A stretch of DNA of 47,351 bases from positions 1-47,351 of the forward strand of contig NZ_CP129015.1 in NCBI RefSeq assembly GCF_020524035.2, written 5' to 3'. The stretch is from Bacillus carboniphilus. Its GTDB lineage: Bacteria > Bacillota > Bacilli > Bacillales > JAIVKR01. Under the pieces are notes generated by a model. The model was not told the DNA's origin. It did not search any database and saw only the letters and a list, made by a program, of their open reading frames with translations. This document shows, one piece after another, positions 1 to 7,339 of this stretch (position 1 is its first letter; every line of letters begins with the position of its first letter). The position numbers and the translations under genes are program-made.

Positions 1-908
1 ACGTACAAAGAGACTACGGGAATACCGCAAACATGCAATATGGGCCGATCCATTTTAGCTTTGGCGTTCGTGGTGATGAGGTCAAACCTGTTTTGTCGTG
101 GACAGGTGATAATAGCCTTTCCAACAACTCAAGTGACGCACAATTTCAAGTTTGGAAGCATCCTAATGGAGATTATTATTTGTATTTTAGACAACCTAAA
201 TATAGTAGTTTTTGTACGTTTGTTTATTTCGCTCCAGGATGCGAGGTAAAATTCACAGAAGACCAACCTGGCGGTAGCAATCTCATATGGAATAGTGCCA
301 ATGGAGATGTGCAGTTTACGAGATTCGGTCATGACACACGGATTGACACAGCAGGTGGGCATTTTCGTATGCAAGCAGATTCAAACAACTATATTCACTT
401 AAACAAAAACGGAGACGTTACCTTTTTTAAAGATGGATCAGGGCACTTCAACTTTTATAGATCAAGCGATAATCACACAGCTATACAAGGAAAAGATCAA
501 GCGATAATCAAATTTTTAAACTCATCTGACACCGTACAAATCCGCAATCGAAATGACAATGGGTATGCCACACTTGAAGTCGGGGATTGTATCGAGCGCT
601 CAAATCGTGAGGAAAAAAAGAATATTGTTAAATTCGAAGAATCGGTACTCGATAAAATTTTAACGACACCCGTTTATCAATACCATTTAAACGCCGATCT
701 TGATGAAGAAATGAAACGTCTAGGAATCTTAATGGACGAAGCACCGGCGGAGATAGTAGCACCTACAGGCGTGGGAGTGAGTATATACGCTATGGTGTCG
801 TATTTATGGAAAGCCAATCAAGAGTTAATTGCAGAAAACGCTGAAATGAATATCTTATTAAAAGATCTCAAAGAACGAGTAGAACAACTTGAAGCACAAG
901 CCGAATAG
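1..908 (+). CDS. Tail fibre/tip protein, C-terminal part, with S74-type chaperone domain (5' end outside window start)
   Basis: The frame is open from base 3 with no start before it, so this is the 3' part of a larger gene; the first internal ATG is at 33. The last ~100 residues resemble the intramolecular chaperone (peptidase S74) domain of phage tail spikes: a Ser-Asn-Arg stretch followed by Lys-rich EEKKNI, a VYQYHL strand, then a C-terminal coiled coil rich in Leu/Glu. Such domains trimerise the fibre and cut themselves off. The upstream half is Gly/Asn/Asp-rich beta sequence typical of receptor-binding fibres. The sequence at the window's right end encodes the same kind of protein and probably joins here through the circle. 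Confidence 0.75.
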   Translation, partial: VQRDYGNTANMQYGPIHFSFGVRGDEVKPVLSWTGDNSLSNNSSDAQFQVWKHPNGDYYLYFRQPKYSSFCTFVYFAPGCEVKFTEDQPGGSNLIWNSANGDVQFTRFGHDTRIDTAGGHFRMQADSNNYIHLNKNGDVTFFKDGSGHFNFYRSSDNHTAIQGKDQAIIKFLNSSDTVQIRNRNDNGYATLEVGDCIERSNREEKKNIVKFEESVLDKILTTPVYQYHLNADLDEEMKRLGILMDEAPAEIVAPTGVGVSIYAMVSYLWKANQELIAENAEMNILLKDLKERVEQLEAQAE

Positions 909-942
909 GCTTTTTTATTTTTCCCTGAAAGGGGGCGACAGC

Positions 943-1134
943 ATGGATTTTGACATCTTAACTTATTTTATTACGCAAGGGCCATTCGCAGTTTTATTCG
1001 TGTGGCTCTTATTTATCGTGATTCAAAACAACAAAGAAAGAGAGAATCGCTTACACGACATATTAGAAAAGTTTAGTGACAAATATGACTTGGTAATTGA
1101 CGAGTTAAAAAACATCAAATCAAAAATTAAATAA
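943..1134 (+). CDS. BhlA/UviB-type holin-like protein
   Basis: A 63-residue protein with one N-terminal membrane segment (about residues 10-28, PFAVLFVWLLFIVI) and a charged helical tail (NNKERENRLHDILEKF), the layout of the BhlA/UviB holin-like family. It follows the tail fibre gene by 34 bases and precedes a second small membrane protein and an amidase, the usual lysis cassette. An upstream in-frame ATG exists, but AAAGGGGG lies just before the ATG at 943, so I use that start. Expected role: permeabilise the membrane or assist endolysin release. Family assignment is from memory of the pattern. Confidence 0.8.
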   Translation: MDFDILTYFITQGPFAVLFVWLLFIVIQNNKERENRLHDILEKFSDKYDLVIDELKNIKSKIK

Positions 1135-1191
1135 GTGTCAGCTTGTTTATTAACGACCATAAATTACTGACTTATTAAAGGAGGTGATCAC

Positions 1192-1380
1192 ATGGAGAGA
1201 TTTAAAAACTATGCCCTATGGGTGGCTATTTTCGCTTTGATTGGTCTATTCGTAGACGATTTAGGACTACTCGAGCCTACTAAATACCAAACCTATGTAG
1301 ATGCCATTCTCGTTGTTTTGGTATCAGCAGGTATCATTAGTAACCCAAGCTTAGGAAAAGGATACAAAGACAAAATTTAA
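1192..1380 (+). CDS. Phage holin (two membrane segments)
   Basis: A 62-residue protein with two hydrophobic segments (YALWVAIFALIGLFV near residues 7-21 and AILVVLVSAGIISNP near 38-52) separated by a short acidic/polar turn, and a basic C-terminus (GKGYKDK). This is the layout of small Gram-positive phage holins. AAAGGAGGTGATCAC lies directly upstream of the ATG. It sits between the BhlA-like protein and the amidase, and its stop codon abuts an intrinsic terminator, although amidase transcription must pass or restart there. Confidence 0.8.
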   Translation: MERFKNYALWVAIFALIGLFVDDLGLLEPTKYQTYVDAILVVLVSAGIISNPSLGKGYKDKI

Positions 1381-1404
1381 GAGTCTCATTTGAGGCTCTT
1401 TTTT
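1379..1404 (+). terminator. Intrinsic terminator after the holin gene
   Basis: A stem (AAGAG.CTC pairing with GAG.CTCTT, loop ATTT) followed by six T. It begins at the holin stop codon and lies inside the gap before the amidase. Confidence 0.6.
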
Positions 1405-1428
1405 AATACTAAAATAGGAGTGATTTAT

Positions 1429-2325
1429 ATGTTAAAACTTGTATTAGATGCTGGTCATGGAGTGCATACACCTGGTAAAAGAGTACCCGATGGGTCAATG
1501 AGGGAATGGCATTTTAATAGCTCTGTAGTCAAACGAGTCATAGACATTCTTAAAAATTATGAAGATGTACAGATTTTGAGAGTAGATGATCCAAGCGGTA
1601 ACAGAGATGTGTCATTAATTGAACGTACGCATAAAGCTAACAAATGGGGTGCGGATGCTTATGTATCAGTCCATGCCAATGCATATGGAAAAGGCTTTAC
1701 TAGTCCTAATGGCATTGAAACATTCGTCTACACATCAAGACCATCTGGGTCTGTTAAATTAGCAACTAATGTACAAAATCGCCTAGTGAGGGAGACAGGC
1801 CGTAAAAATCGTGGGGTGAAATCAGCTAATTTTGCAGTCCTTCGTGAAACCGATATGACAGCTATTCTTTGTGAATGTGGCTTTATGACAAACAAAGAAG
1901 AAGCAAGGTTATTAAAATCGGATTCCTACCGCCAAAAGTGTGCCGAGGCTATCGTTAAAGGACTTGAGGATACTTATAAAATAAAGAAAAAGAAATCCGC
2001 ATCCAAGCCTAAAGCTAAAACGTCTACTAGCTCCAATACGCTCAAGCATAAGATCCGTAAAGGTGATACGTTCTGGGACCTGTCAAAAGAATATAAAGTA
2101 TCTGTAGATCAACTAGAAAAATTAAATCCTAAAGTCAATCCTAAAGCCTTACAAGTTGGCGAGTTAATCACGATTAAATCAACATCGAGCTACTACACAG
2201 TACAAAAAGATGATACATTGTGGGGCATTGCAAAGGCTCACAAAACATCTGTAGCAAAGATTAAATCACTCAACGGTCTTAAATCGGATCTCATTCATCC
2301 AGGGCAACGGTTGAGAGTTAAATAA
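1429..2325 (+). CDS. N-acetylmuramoyl-L-alanine amidase endolysin with two LysM domains
   Basis: A 298-residue endolysin. Residues ~1-180 are an Amidase_3 zinc hydrolase: LVLDAGHG at the N-terminus (zinc His), SVHANA (second His), and a late CECGFMTN stretch carrying the catalytic Glu. After a Lys/Ser linker come two LysM cell-wall binding repeats at about 205-249 and 255-298, each with a GDT/DDT-W start and a final GE/GQ-L strand. It cleaves the amide bond between muramic acid and the stem peptide. An upstream in-frame start at 1390 lies in the terminator; the ATG at 1429 has GGAG eight bases before it and begins exactly at the conserved domain. Confidence 0.93.
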   Translation: MLKLVLDAGHGVHTPGKRVPDGSMREWHFNSSVVKRVIDILKNYEDVQILRVDDPSGNRDVSLIERTHKANKWGADAYVSVHANAYGKGFTSPNGIETFVYTSRPSGSVKLATNVQNRLVRETGRKNRGVKSANFAVLRETDMTAILCECGFMTNKEEARLLKSDSYRQKCAEAIVKGLEDTYKIKKKKSASKPKAKTSTSSNTLKHKIRKGDTFWDLSKEYKVSVDQLEKLNPKVNPKALQVGELITIKSTSSYYTVQKDDTLWGIAKAHKTSVAKIKSLNGLKSDLIHPGQRLRVK

Positions 2326-2367
2326 TCGGTCAATACTAATACTGGATTCCCCCATTCCCTATATACA

Positions 2368-2391
2368 AAACCCACTCAATCGAGTGGGTTT
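2368..2391. terminator. Bidirectional terminator between amidase and minus-strand cargo genes
   Basis: A perfect 10-bp stem (AAACCCACTC / GAGTGGGTTT) with loop AATC. A-runs on one side and T-runs on the other let it work on both strands. It separates the convergent amidase gene and the minus-strand membrane protein, whose stop codon lies within the hairpin. Confidence 0.75.
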
Positions 2392-2630
2392 CTAAAAAGC
2401 GAAAAGACAGCCAAAAATCCTGTCATAATCGAAATTGTTTCCATATAATCTTGGTATTCCTGAGAAAGAAATTGTCTAATTATTATACTTAAAACTGCCA
2501 TAGATACGTACGCTAAGAATCTTACTAACTTACTTTCTTTTATTTTAAGAAAATGGATAGGAGCTTCTACTAACAAAAAAACAAAGAAAGTAAGTATTAT
2601 TCTAATCAAAACCCCTACTAAAAATTCCAT
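2376..2630 (-). CDS. Small membrane protein, possible immunity partner
   Basis: An 84-residue protein with three hydrophobic stretches (VGVLIRIILTFFVFLLV, FLAYVSMAVLSIII, ISIMTGFLAVFSLF) and little else. I do not recognise the family. Its ATG overlaps the stop codon of the upstream secreted-protein gene (TAATG), so the two are translationally coupled. A tiny multi-pass membrane protein directly downstream of a secreted candidate toxin is the classic position of a bacteriocin immunity protein, but that role is inferred from position only. Confidence 0.6.
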   Translation of the reverse strand: MEFLVGVLIRIILTFFVFLLVEAPIHFLKIKESKLVRFLAYVSMAVLSIIIRQFLSQEYQDYMETISIMTGFLAVFSLFRNPLD

Positions 2631-3439
2631 TACTTATAAAAATTCACATGAGTGATTTTTCTAAAATCATACCTCGCTGAATTCCATTCTTTTCCATAAG
2701 AATAAATATTCCAAGCAATTCCGACAGGAGATCCCTTTGATGCCCCTTTTAATAAAATTTTCACAAGTTTCCAACTCAAAACCTTACCAGACATTAATGC
2801 TTTCGCTAAATCTTCAACGGTTGTTAAAAATCCTAACGTAGCTATTTCTTTTTCTTTACTTCTTAAATTGTCTGCATGACCTTGAAATCTAATAAAGTGA
2901 GAGTTGGTACGGTAAGTATCTTTTGAGTATCTGCTATCTCCACCATTCATAATCGCAGTTCCATAATGTCTAACATTATCTTTCCATATAGTGTATCTGC
3001 AATCAGCTACATAAGACCCACCTTTATCAGTATATCCTTTTTGCGGACCTTTGGTGGAAAGCTTTTTTTCAGATGTATCAATCGTTACTGACTCTCCACT
3101 TTCTAAATCAGTAACAGTTAATTTTTCACCGGTTTGCTCAATTTTAGAAGAATTTTCTTCTACTAAACTTTCTTTTTTGTCGTTATTCACAAGATATTTT
3201 TTAACACTTACAATTTCTTCATTCCCATTAATCTCTACAGTTTCAACATACTCATAAATTTCTCCATCTTCTTCAATTTGGTAGATTATTTCGCTTTCCG
3301 TATCTTTTATGAGAGTAAACCCTTCTGCTTCAAAAACCTTTTCTTGCGACTGGTTTGATTGAGCAAAGCTAACTCCAGGACTAATGACACTAGCAACAAA
3401 CATTGTTAGAACTAATACTGAAATAAATTTCTTCACCAT
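2630..3439 (-). CDS. Secreted protein, possible geobacillin-26-like bacteriocin
   Basis: A 269-residue protein with a clear signal peptide (Met-Val-Lys-Lys, hydrophobic core to about residue 22, then SFAQ). An acidic 100-residue middle part follows, then a Tyr/Lys-rich C-terminal domain (from about residue 130) containing DCRYTIWKDN, a HADNLRSKEKE segment and a final hydrophobic GSPVGIAWNIYSYGKEW stretch. The layout reminds me of the geobacillin-26 family of large bacteriocins, which I hold at low certainty. It lies on the strand opposite to the lysis genes, with its own promoter, as expected of lysogenic-conversion cargo. Confidence 0.55.
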   Translation of the reverse strand: MVKKFISVLVLTMFVASVISPGVSFAQSNQSQEKVFEAEGFTLIKDTESEIIYQIEEDGEIYEYVETVEINGNEEIVSVKKYLVNNDKKESLVEENSSKIEQTGEKLTVTDLESGESVTIDTSEKKLSTKGPQKGYTDKGGSYVADCRYTIWKDNVRHYGTAIMNGGDSRYSKDTYRTNSHFIRFQGHADNLRSKEKEIATLGFLTTVEDLAKALMSGKVLSWKLVKILLKGASKGSPVGIAWNIYSYGKEWNSARYDFRKITHVNFYK

Positions 3440-3477
3440 TACACTCTCCCTTTTTTGTTATTTTTATACCATTTATG

Positions 3478-3505
3478 ATTATACAATCCAAAAAAGTTAT
3501 AACAA
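3478..3505 (-). promoter_or_regulatory. Sigma-A-like promoter for the secreted-protein operon
   Basis: On the minus strand TTGTTA (3500-3505) and TATAAT (3478-3483) are separated by 16 bases. A GGGAGAG ribosome site lies just before the start of the secreted protein. Confidence 0.6.
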
Positions 3506-3601
3506 CCCTATATTGGTATTTGTAATAATTTCGTAATAAAAAAACCAGAATTATTAATACAATTACAAAAATGAATACTCAAAATAATAATTTTACAAAT
3601 G

Positions 3602-3627
3602 AGTCCCTTTCGGGGCTTATTTTTTTG
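3602..3627 (+). terminator. Plus-strand terminator-like hairpin
   Basis: AGTCCC pairs with GGGGCT across TTTC and is followed by a T-run. No plus-strand gene is seen before it; it may stop read-through from the lysis operon or an antisense transcript. Confidence 0.4.
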
Positions 3628-3632
3628 CATAC

Positions 3633-3653
3633 AAAAACCCTGCATACACAGGG
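3633..3653 (-). terminator. Terminator of the FtsK/relaxation-type operon
   Basis: On the minus strand a CCCTG/CAGGG stem is followed by TTTTT, immediately after the stop codon at 3654. Confidence 0.65.
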
Positions 3654-4271
3654 CTACTTTTTAGCTGGTTGTTTTTCTATTTTCTCCAGTAGATCAGCTA
3701 CACTCTGACTCTGTATCACTTTGATCCTGCTATCTATATTAATTTTGTACTGATGATTTGCCACGATCCAGATGCGCGGAAATCTCGCTTTATCTTTATT
3801 CTGAAAATGTAATTCTCTCCATTGTCCACTTTCATAGTATTTTTGATATCTCTTCATTTTTTCATCCATCACCTTTGTAGAGTAATGACTTTTCTGTATC
3901 TCCACGAAAAAAGCTGTTTGTCGCCAGATCATGCAAGCGTCAGGTCTTACTATGTCCATGTAGCTAGGCTCAACATGATAAAACCGCAATCCTTTCGCTC
4001 GTTTTAAATCAATATAAAAGTCTGAAATCGCTAAAAAGTGATCAATCTTTTGACCATTTTTCTTGATCCTGCTGGACTTAGGAAAATAAACAAATGGTCG
4101 TCTGTTAGTATTGCAATCTATATAGTCTCGATCACGAAGTCTTTTCACAACAAATGATGCATTAGTGTAACTGTTCTTTGTGTGGCAAAAATGTATCTTG
4201 CCGATCTGTTCAGCAGTTAGGCATCTAAAACGTTCTAAGTCATCTAATATATTAAGGTCACGTTTTCTCAA
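3654..4271 (-). CDS. Replication-relaxation (Replic_Relax) family protein
   Basis: About 205 residues. The N-terminal third is a winged helix (DLNILDDLERFRCLTAEQI, then VKRLRDRDYI). The remainder alternates aromatic and basic residues with a PDACMIW / FFVEIQKS core, as in the Replic_Relax family of plasmid and phage proteins found beside FtsK-like ATPases. The start is TTG at 4271: it overlaps the FtsK stop as TTGA and has GGAGG nine bases upstream, while an in-frame TTG at 4280 touches that site. Its exact biochemical role in this family is unclear to me; with FtsK it probably handles plasmid or phage DNA transfer or relaxation. Confidence 0.7.
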   Translation of the reverse strand: MRKRDLNILDDLERFRCLTAEQIGKIHFCHTKNSYTNASFVVKRLRDRDYIDCNTNRRPFVYFPKSSRIKKNGQKIDHFLAISDFYIDLKRAKGLRFYHVEPSYMDIVRPDACMIWRQTAFFVEIQKSHYSTKVMDEKMKRYQKYYESGQWRELHFQNKDKARFPRIWIVANHQYKINIDSRIKVIQSQSVADLLEKIEKQPAKK

Positions 4272-5428
4272 TCTTCCCAACCTCCAAGCAGTTCATCTTG
4301 TTGATCAATCTGTAGGATTCCCTCACTGACTTCCTTAGCTTCATCTGGGGCAACTAAGTAGGGTTCCAAAAGCTTCTTACATTCATCCAATGATAAAAAC
4401 GGTGCTTGAAGCTCATCAACCTTTCCATTATTGTTCATATAAAACCGTCCAGGTGTTTGAATATCTTCCGCACCAGGAGTATTAATGATTCGGCTTTCGA
4501 TTTTGTCACGAACTTTAAACCCCATTGAAACTGTTAAGTTGCTACGGATTGTAGTATCGAGAACTTCTTTAACTGGTCTCTGCATAGATAGCACTACAAA
4601 TATTCCTGCTGCACGACCTAAAGCAGTTAGATCAATCAACGCTGCCATGATCTCTTTTTCTTTGCGTAGCATCACAAATTCATCTATACAAACGACCATA
4701 TAAGGTTTTTTATGTTCCTTTGGTAGATCGTCTATATGAGCCACACCAAACGTTTCTATAAGATCATAGCGCTGATTCATTTCGTCTTGGATATATTCCA
4801 ACATAGCCTTGATTTCATGCGCTCTCGTTACGGACGCTTTAACATGTTTGACGTTTCTAAATACATGAAATTCAGCCTTCTTACAGTCACCTAGATATAA
4901 TTCTAATTCTGTAGGGTCAAAGTTTAAAATGAGGGTTGTGAGCAACTGGCGAAGTTGAGTTGACTTACCCGATCCAGTCTCGCCAGCAATTAGTAAGTGA
5001 GGTTTTGTAGACATATCATATATGATGTTTTTGCCTAGTCGATCCGCACCACAATAGATCGGCATTTTATATTCATGGATTTCACCTTTAATACTACAAA
5101 AGTTGTATTTAATTTCATTGGTCATTTTATGTTTGTAGACTGTAAGGACATATTTCTTTAAATCTCCTTTTAACTCAAGTGATCTACAAAACACCTGTTT
5201 AAAGACATATTCCTTTTTATCAATCTCTTTTGGATCGTAGCCATTAGGTAGCGTAAATGTATATCTGGTTCGATCATCAAACAGAGTCACCTCATGTATC
5301 TTAGGCATTCGTTTAATTTCTTTACCACCAGAATTCTTCTTCGAAATATAGATACCACCCACATTAAACGCATATTCTAACTCTCTCCTAGCCTTAAACT
5401 TTTGTAGTAAGGTTTTTATACTCGTCAT
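4268..5428 (-). CDS. FtsK/SpoIIIE-like DNA translocase ATPase
   Basis: A 386-residue ATPase with Walker A AGETGSGKST near residues 145-155, Walker B VVCIDEFVML near 245, and a later SMQRP sensor segment (around residue 290), all typical of the FtsK/SpoIIIE/TraB motor domain. It lacks the N-terminal membrane helices of chromosomal FtsK; a separate small membrane protein encoded just upstream may supply the anchor. It overlaps the next gene by a TTGA start/stop. Motors like this pump double-stranded DNA or act as coupling proteins of conjugative elements. GGAGTG precedes the ATG. Confidence 0.85.
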   Translation of the reverse strand: MTSIKTLLQKFKARRELEYAFNVGGIYISKKNSGGKEIKRMPKIHEVTLFDDRTRYTFTLPNGYDPKEIDKKEYVFKQVFCRSLELKGDLKKYVLTVYKHKMTNEIKYNFCSIKGEIHEYKMPIYCGADRLGKNIIYDMSTKPHLLIAGETGSGKSTQLRQLLTTLILNFDPTELELYLGDCKKAEFHVFRNVKHVKASVTRAHEIKAMLEYIQDEMNQRYDLIETFGVAHIDDLPKEHKKPYMVVCIDEFVMLRKEKEIMAALIDLTALGRAAGIFVVLSMQRPVKEVLDTTIRSNLTVSMGFKVRDKIESRIINTPGAEDIQTPGRFYMNNNGKVDELQAPFLSLDECKKLLEPYLVAPDEAKEVSEGILQIDQQDELLGGWED

Positions 5429-5440
5429 AAGAAAGCACTC

Positions 5441-5680
5441 CTACAGACCAAATATGAAGCGTACAACCATATACAAAAATGTACTAGGTAACGAGATATT
5501 AAGAATCGTGCTGGCAAACTCGGCTAAGTATGCGTGTTTTCCTCCATACAAATACTTTTCTAATCTAGCTCCCAAGATACAGATTGCACCGGCACCGATC
5601 ACCAGCGCATAGCCACCTAACATCATTGGTTCCATGTTAAAAAACGATTCCACGGTAATCCCAACAAAGCTGTAAGTCAT
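5441..5680 (-). CDS. Small membrane protein, first gene of the FtsK operon
   Basis: A 79-residue protein with two hydrophobic segments (MMLGGYALVIGAGAICIL and LNISLPSTFLYMVVRFIF) flanking a short basic loop (GARLEKYLYGGKHAY). I chose the ATG at 5680 because AGGGAGGAAAA precedes it; an upstream in-frame start at 5752 runs through a repeat tract and has no ribosome site. It ends 12 bases before the FtsK-like gene and probably forms an operon with it. Family not recognised; a membrane anchor or pore partner for the motor is an inference. Confidence 0.65.
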   Translation of the reverse strand: MTYSFVGITVESFFNMEPMMLGGYALVIGAGAICILGARLEKYLYGGKHAYLAEFASTILNISLPSTFLYMVVRFIFGL

Positions 5681-6044
5681 GCTGTTTTCCTCCCTGAAAT
5701 ATAAAGTTTTTTCTAAAGATAAATCTAAAGAACACAAATCTAAAGAATACAAGCTTTTGAGACTTCCAAATTAATAATCAAGGATTTTGTTTAGAGAGAG
5801 AAGGATGGAATAAAGTGTAGGTGATAGTAAAGGATACGCGGGGCGGGTCGTCCGTTATGACCATTATCTTAAGATTTCAGTATAGTTATTTTATTTCTTA
5901 TCTAACTATAGTTTGTCCATTTCATAAGGGTTTTATACACAAAAATAATTATCTTACAAAAGGTTTAAAAAAATCAATAATTGTACATATCTATCCATTT
6001 TGGTATATTTATCTTTCAGTTGAGAATGAAAGGAAAGTAACATC
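5681..6044. other. Intergenic region between divergent FtsK operon and SRPBCC gene
   Basis: No convincing gene. It holds the CTAAAGA repeats at 5713-5746 and must carry the divergent promoters, but I could not assign hexamers with confidence. A 75-codon plus-strand frame from 5821 has no ribosome site and a composition unlike real genes, so I leave it out. Confidence 0.4.
5713..5746. repeat. Three CTAAAGA repeats upstream of the FtsK operon
   Basis: CTAAAGA occurs at 5713, 5725 and 5740; the last two sit in a tandem 15-mer (AAATCTAAAGAA plus CAC or TAC). They lie just upstream of the operon start, so they may be protein-binding sites. Confidence 0.5.
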
Positions 6045-6509
6045 ATGAAAGAAATGCTTGTATTTAAAATAGAGAAGTATATTCATTGTCCACTTGAAGT
6101 AGTGTTTGATTATATTAATGATGATGAAAAGATCGAACAATGGAACACTTTATACGTTGAAAATATCTATCACACAAAAGATAACAAAAAAGCATATGAG
6201 AAAGGAACAGTTTTTACATCTGTTCAAAAAATACAGAAAAAAACTTTTAAATTAAAAACTGAAATAACTCAATATAATCCTCCTTATGAAATCATCATGC
6301 ATTCTTATTCTAAGGAAGGAACAACTATTACTAAATATATTCTTCGTCGAAGTGAACAAGGTACAATTCTTACATTAGAATGCAGACTAATACCGAGTAA
6401 TTATTACTATAAAGTGGTGACAAAGTTATTTGGCTGGTCTATGAAATTCATTATGGAAGAACAAATTGAAAATTTACATGCATTACTGGAAACTATGGAT
6501 TTTGAATAA
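6045..6509 (+). CDS. SRPBCC (START/Bet v1-like) family protein
   Basis: A 154-residue protein with the pattern of the SRPBCC lipid/hydrophobe-binding fold: N-terminal strand and CPLEVVFDYINDDEKIEQW helix, then strands with YEKGTVF, FKLKTEITQYNPPYEI and SKEGTTITKYIL, and the long C-terminal helix (FIMEEQIENLHALLETM). Members bind hydrophobic ligands or modify polyketides; the ligand here cannot be told. GAAAGGAAAG lies nine bases before the ATG. It stands alone between plasmid-maintenance genes and is probably cargo for the lysogen. Confidence 0.75.
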   Translation: MKEMLVFKIEKYIHCPLEVVFDYINDDEKIEQWNTLYVENIYHTKDNKKAYEKGTVFTSVQKIQKKTFKLKTEITQYNPPYEIIMHSYSKEGTTITKYILRRSEQGTILTLECRLIPSNYYYKVVTKLFGWSMKFIMEEQIENLHALLETMDFE

Positions 6510-6545
6510 GAAATTTATTAACAGATTAATAGCATAAGAATTGCA

Positions 6546-6583
6546 AAGGAGTGCTTATAGGCTCATGTCTAATGGCACTCCTT
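6546..6583 (+). other. Long-loop hairpin downstream of the SRPBCC gene
   Basis: A perfect 9-bp stem (AAGGAGTGC / GCACTCCTT) with a 20-base loop. It lacks a strong T-run. Several TGTCTA/TAGACA words follow to about 6655, which may be protein-binding sites. Confidence 0.5.
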
Positions 6584-6792
6584 GTCTATATGTATAACCT
6601 ATGTCTATTCCAAAAATGTAGACAATATTCGCTTGTCTTATTAACTCTTAGTCTAGTGTATTAGATGACTTCTGCATTTATTCCCAAAACTTTTCGTGTA
6701 ACTCCCAAAGTATCATTAATTAGGTTTAAACCCTTGCGAAACAGGGCATAACTGTTTTCATAAAGAAATTACGTTATAGGGAGAGAACGGTT

Positions 6793-7014
6793 GTGTTTTT
6801 TAAAAGAAGAAGTCCGTTACAAAAGTTTTTAGACGTACACGGGATACCCAAAAAATATTTGATTCAAAAGTCAGGATTAAGCAAAAATACAATTGGAGAT
6901 TTAACAGCAGTAGAACCTAAACACACACCTACAGCAAAGACGATCAAGAAGATTATGAGAGTCATTAAAGAGATAGATCCTAAAGCAAAAGCAGATGATT
7001 TCTTTGACCTTTAA
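6793..7014 (+). CDS. Small XRE-type helix-turn-helix protein
   Basis: A 73-residue protein that is mostly one helix-turn-helix: PLQKFLDVHGIPKKYLIQKSGLSKNTIGDLT followed by TPTAKTIKKIMRVIKEIDP. The start is GTG with TAGGGAGAG upstream. It faces the parMR operon convergently across a shared terminator. Probably a small regulator of plasmid-module or phage promoters; no target can be named. Confidence 0.7.
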   Translation: MFFKRRSPLQKFLDVHGIPKKYLIQKSGLSKNTIGDLTAVEPKHTPTAKTIKKIMRVIKEIDPKAKADDFFDL

Positions 7015-7017
7015 AAA

Positions 7018-7042
7018 ACCCTCAAGCGAGGGTCTTTTCTTT
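7018..7042. terminator. Bidirectional terminator between HTH gene and parR
   Basis: A 6-bp stem (ACCCTC / GAGGGT, loop AAGC) with T-rich sequence downstream on the plus strand and an A6 run upstream that gives a T-run on the minus strand. Confidence 0.7.
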
Positions 7043-7070
7043 TGCAACAAATGTTGTATTATATTTTTAG

Positions 7071-7337
7071 TTACATTTCTTGTAATTTAGGTTTCACACC
7101 AGTTGTTTTCTTTTCTATAGGTGTTTCTTTAACTTCTTTTATTTGTTCAGTTTCATTCTTTTCAAATTCTTTTCTTTGCTCAACGCGTTCTGGGAATACC
7201 GCATATGGCTCCCTAGCAACATAATATCTAACAGCCTGACGAAATAGCATTGTTGGACCTAACCTTTCAGCTGCTTCAATCACATCTTCATCATCTTTAA
7301 CATCTAATTTAATTGTTCTGCTCCATTTATCAGCCAT
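7071..7337 (-). CDS. ParR-like adaptor/DNA-binding protein
   Basis: An 88-residue protein directly after the actin-like gene (two bases apart). The N-terminal half (RTIKLDVKDDEDVIEAAERLGPTMLFRQAVRYYV) resembles a ribbon-helix-helix unit; the rest is a charged, probably disordered Lys/Glu tail. In type II partition operons the small gene after parM encodes ParR, which binds the centromere parC and caps the filament. The assignment rests mainly on position and size. Confidence 0.65.
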   Translation of the reverse strand: MADKWSRTIKLDVKDDEDVIEAAERLGPTMLFRQAVRYYVAREPYAVFPERVEQRKEFEKNETEQIKEVKETPIEKKTTGVKPKLQEM

Positions 7338-7339
7338 TA

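Noticed and set aside
5821-6048. 75-codon open frame
   Set aside because: No ribosome site, overlaps the next gene start, composition is that of AT-rich intergenic DNA.
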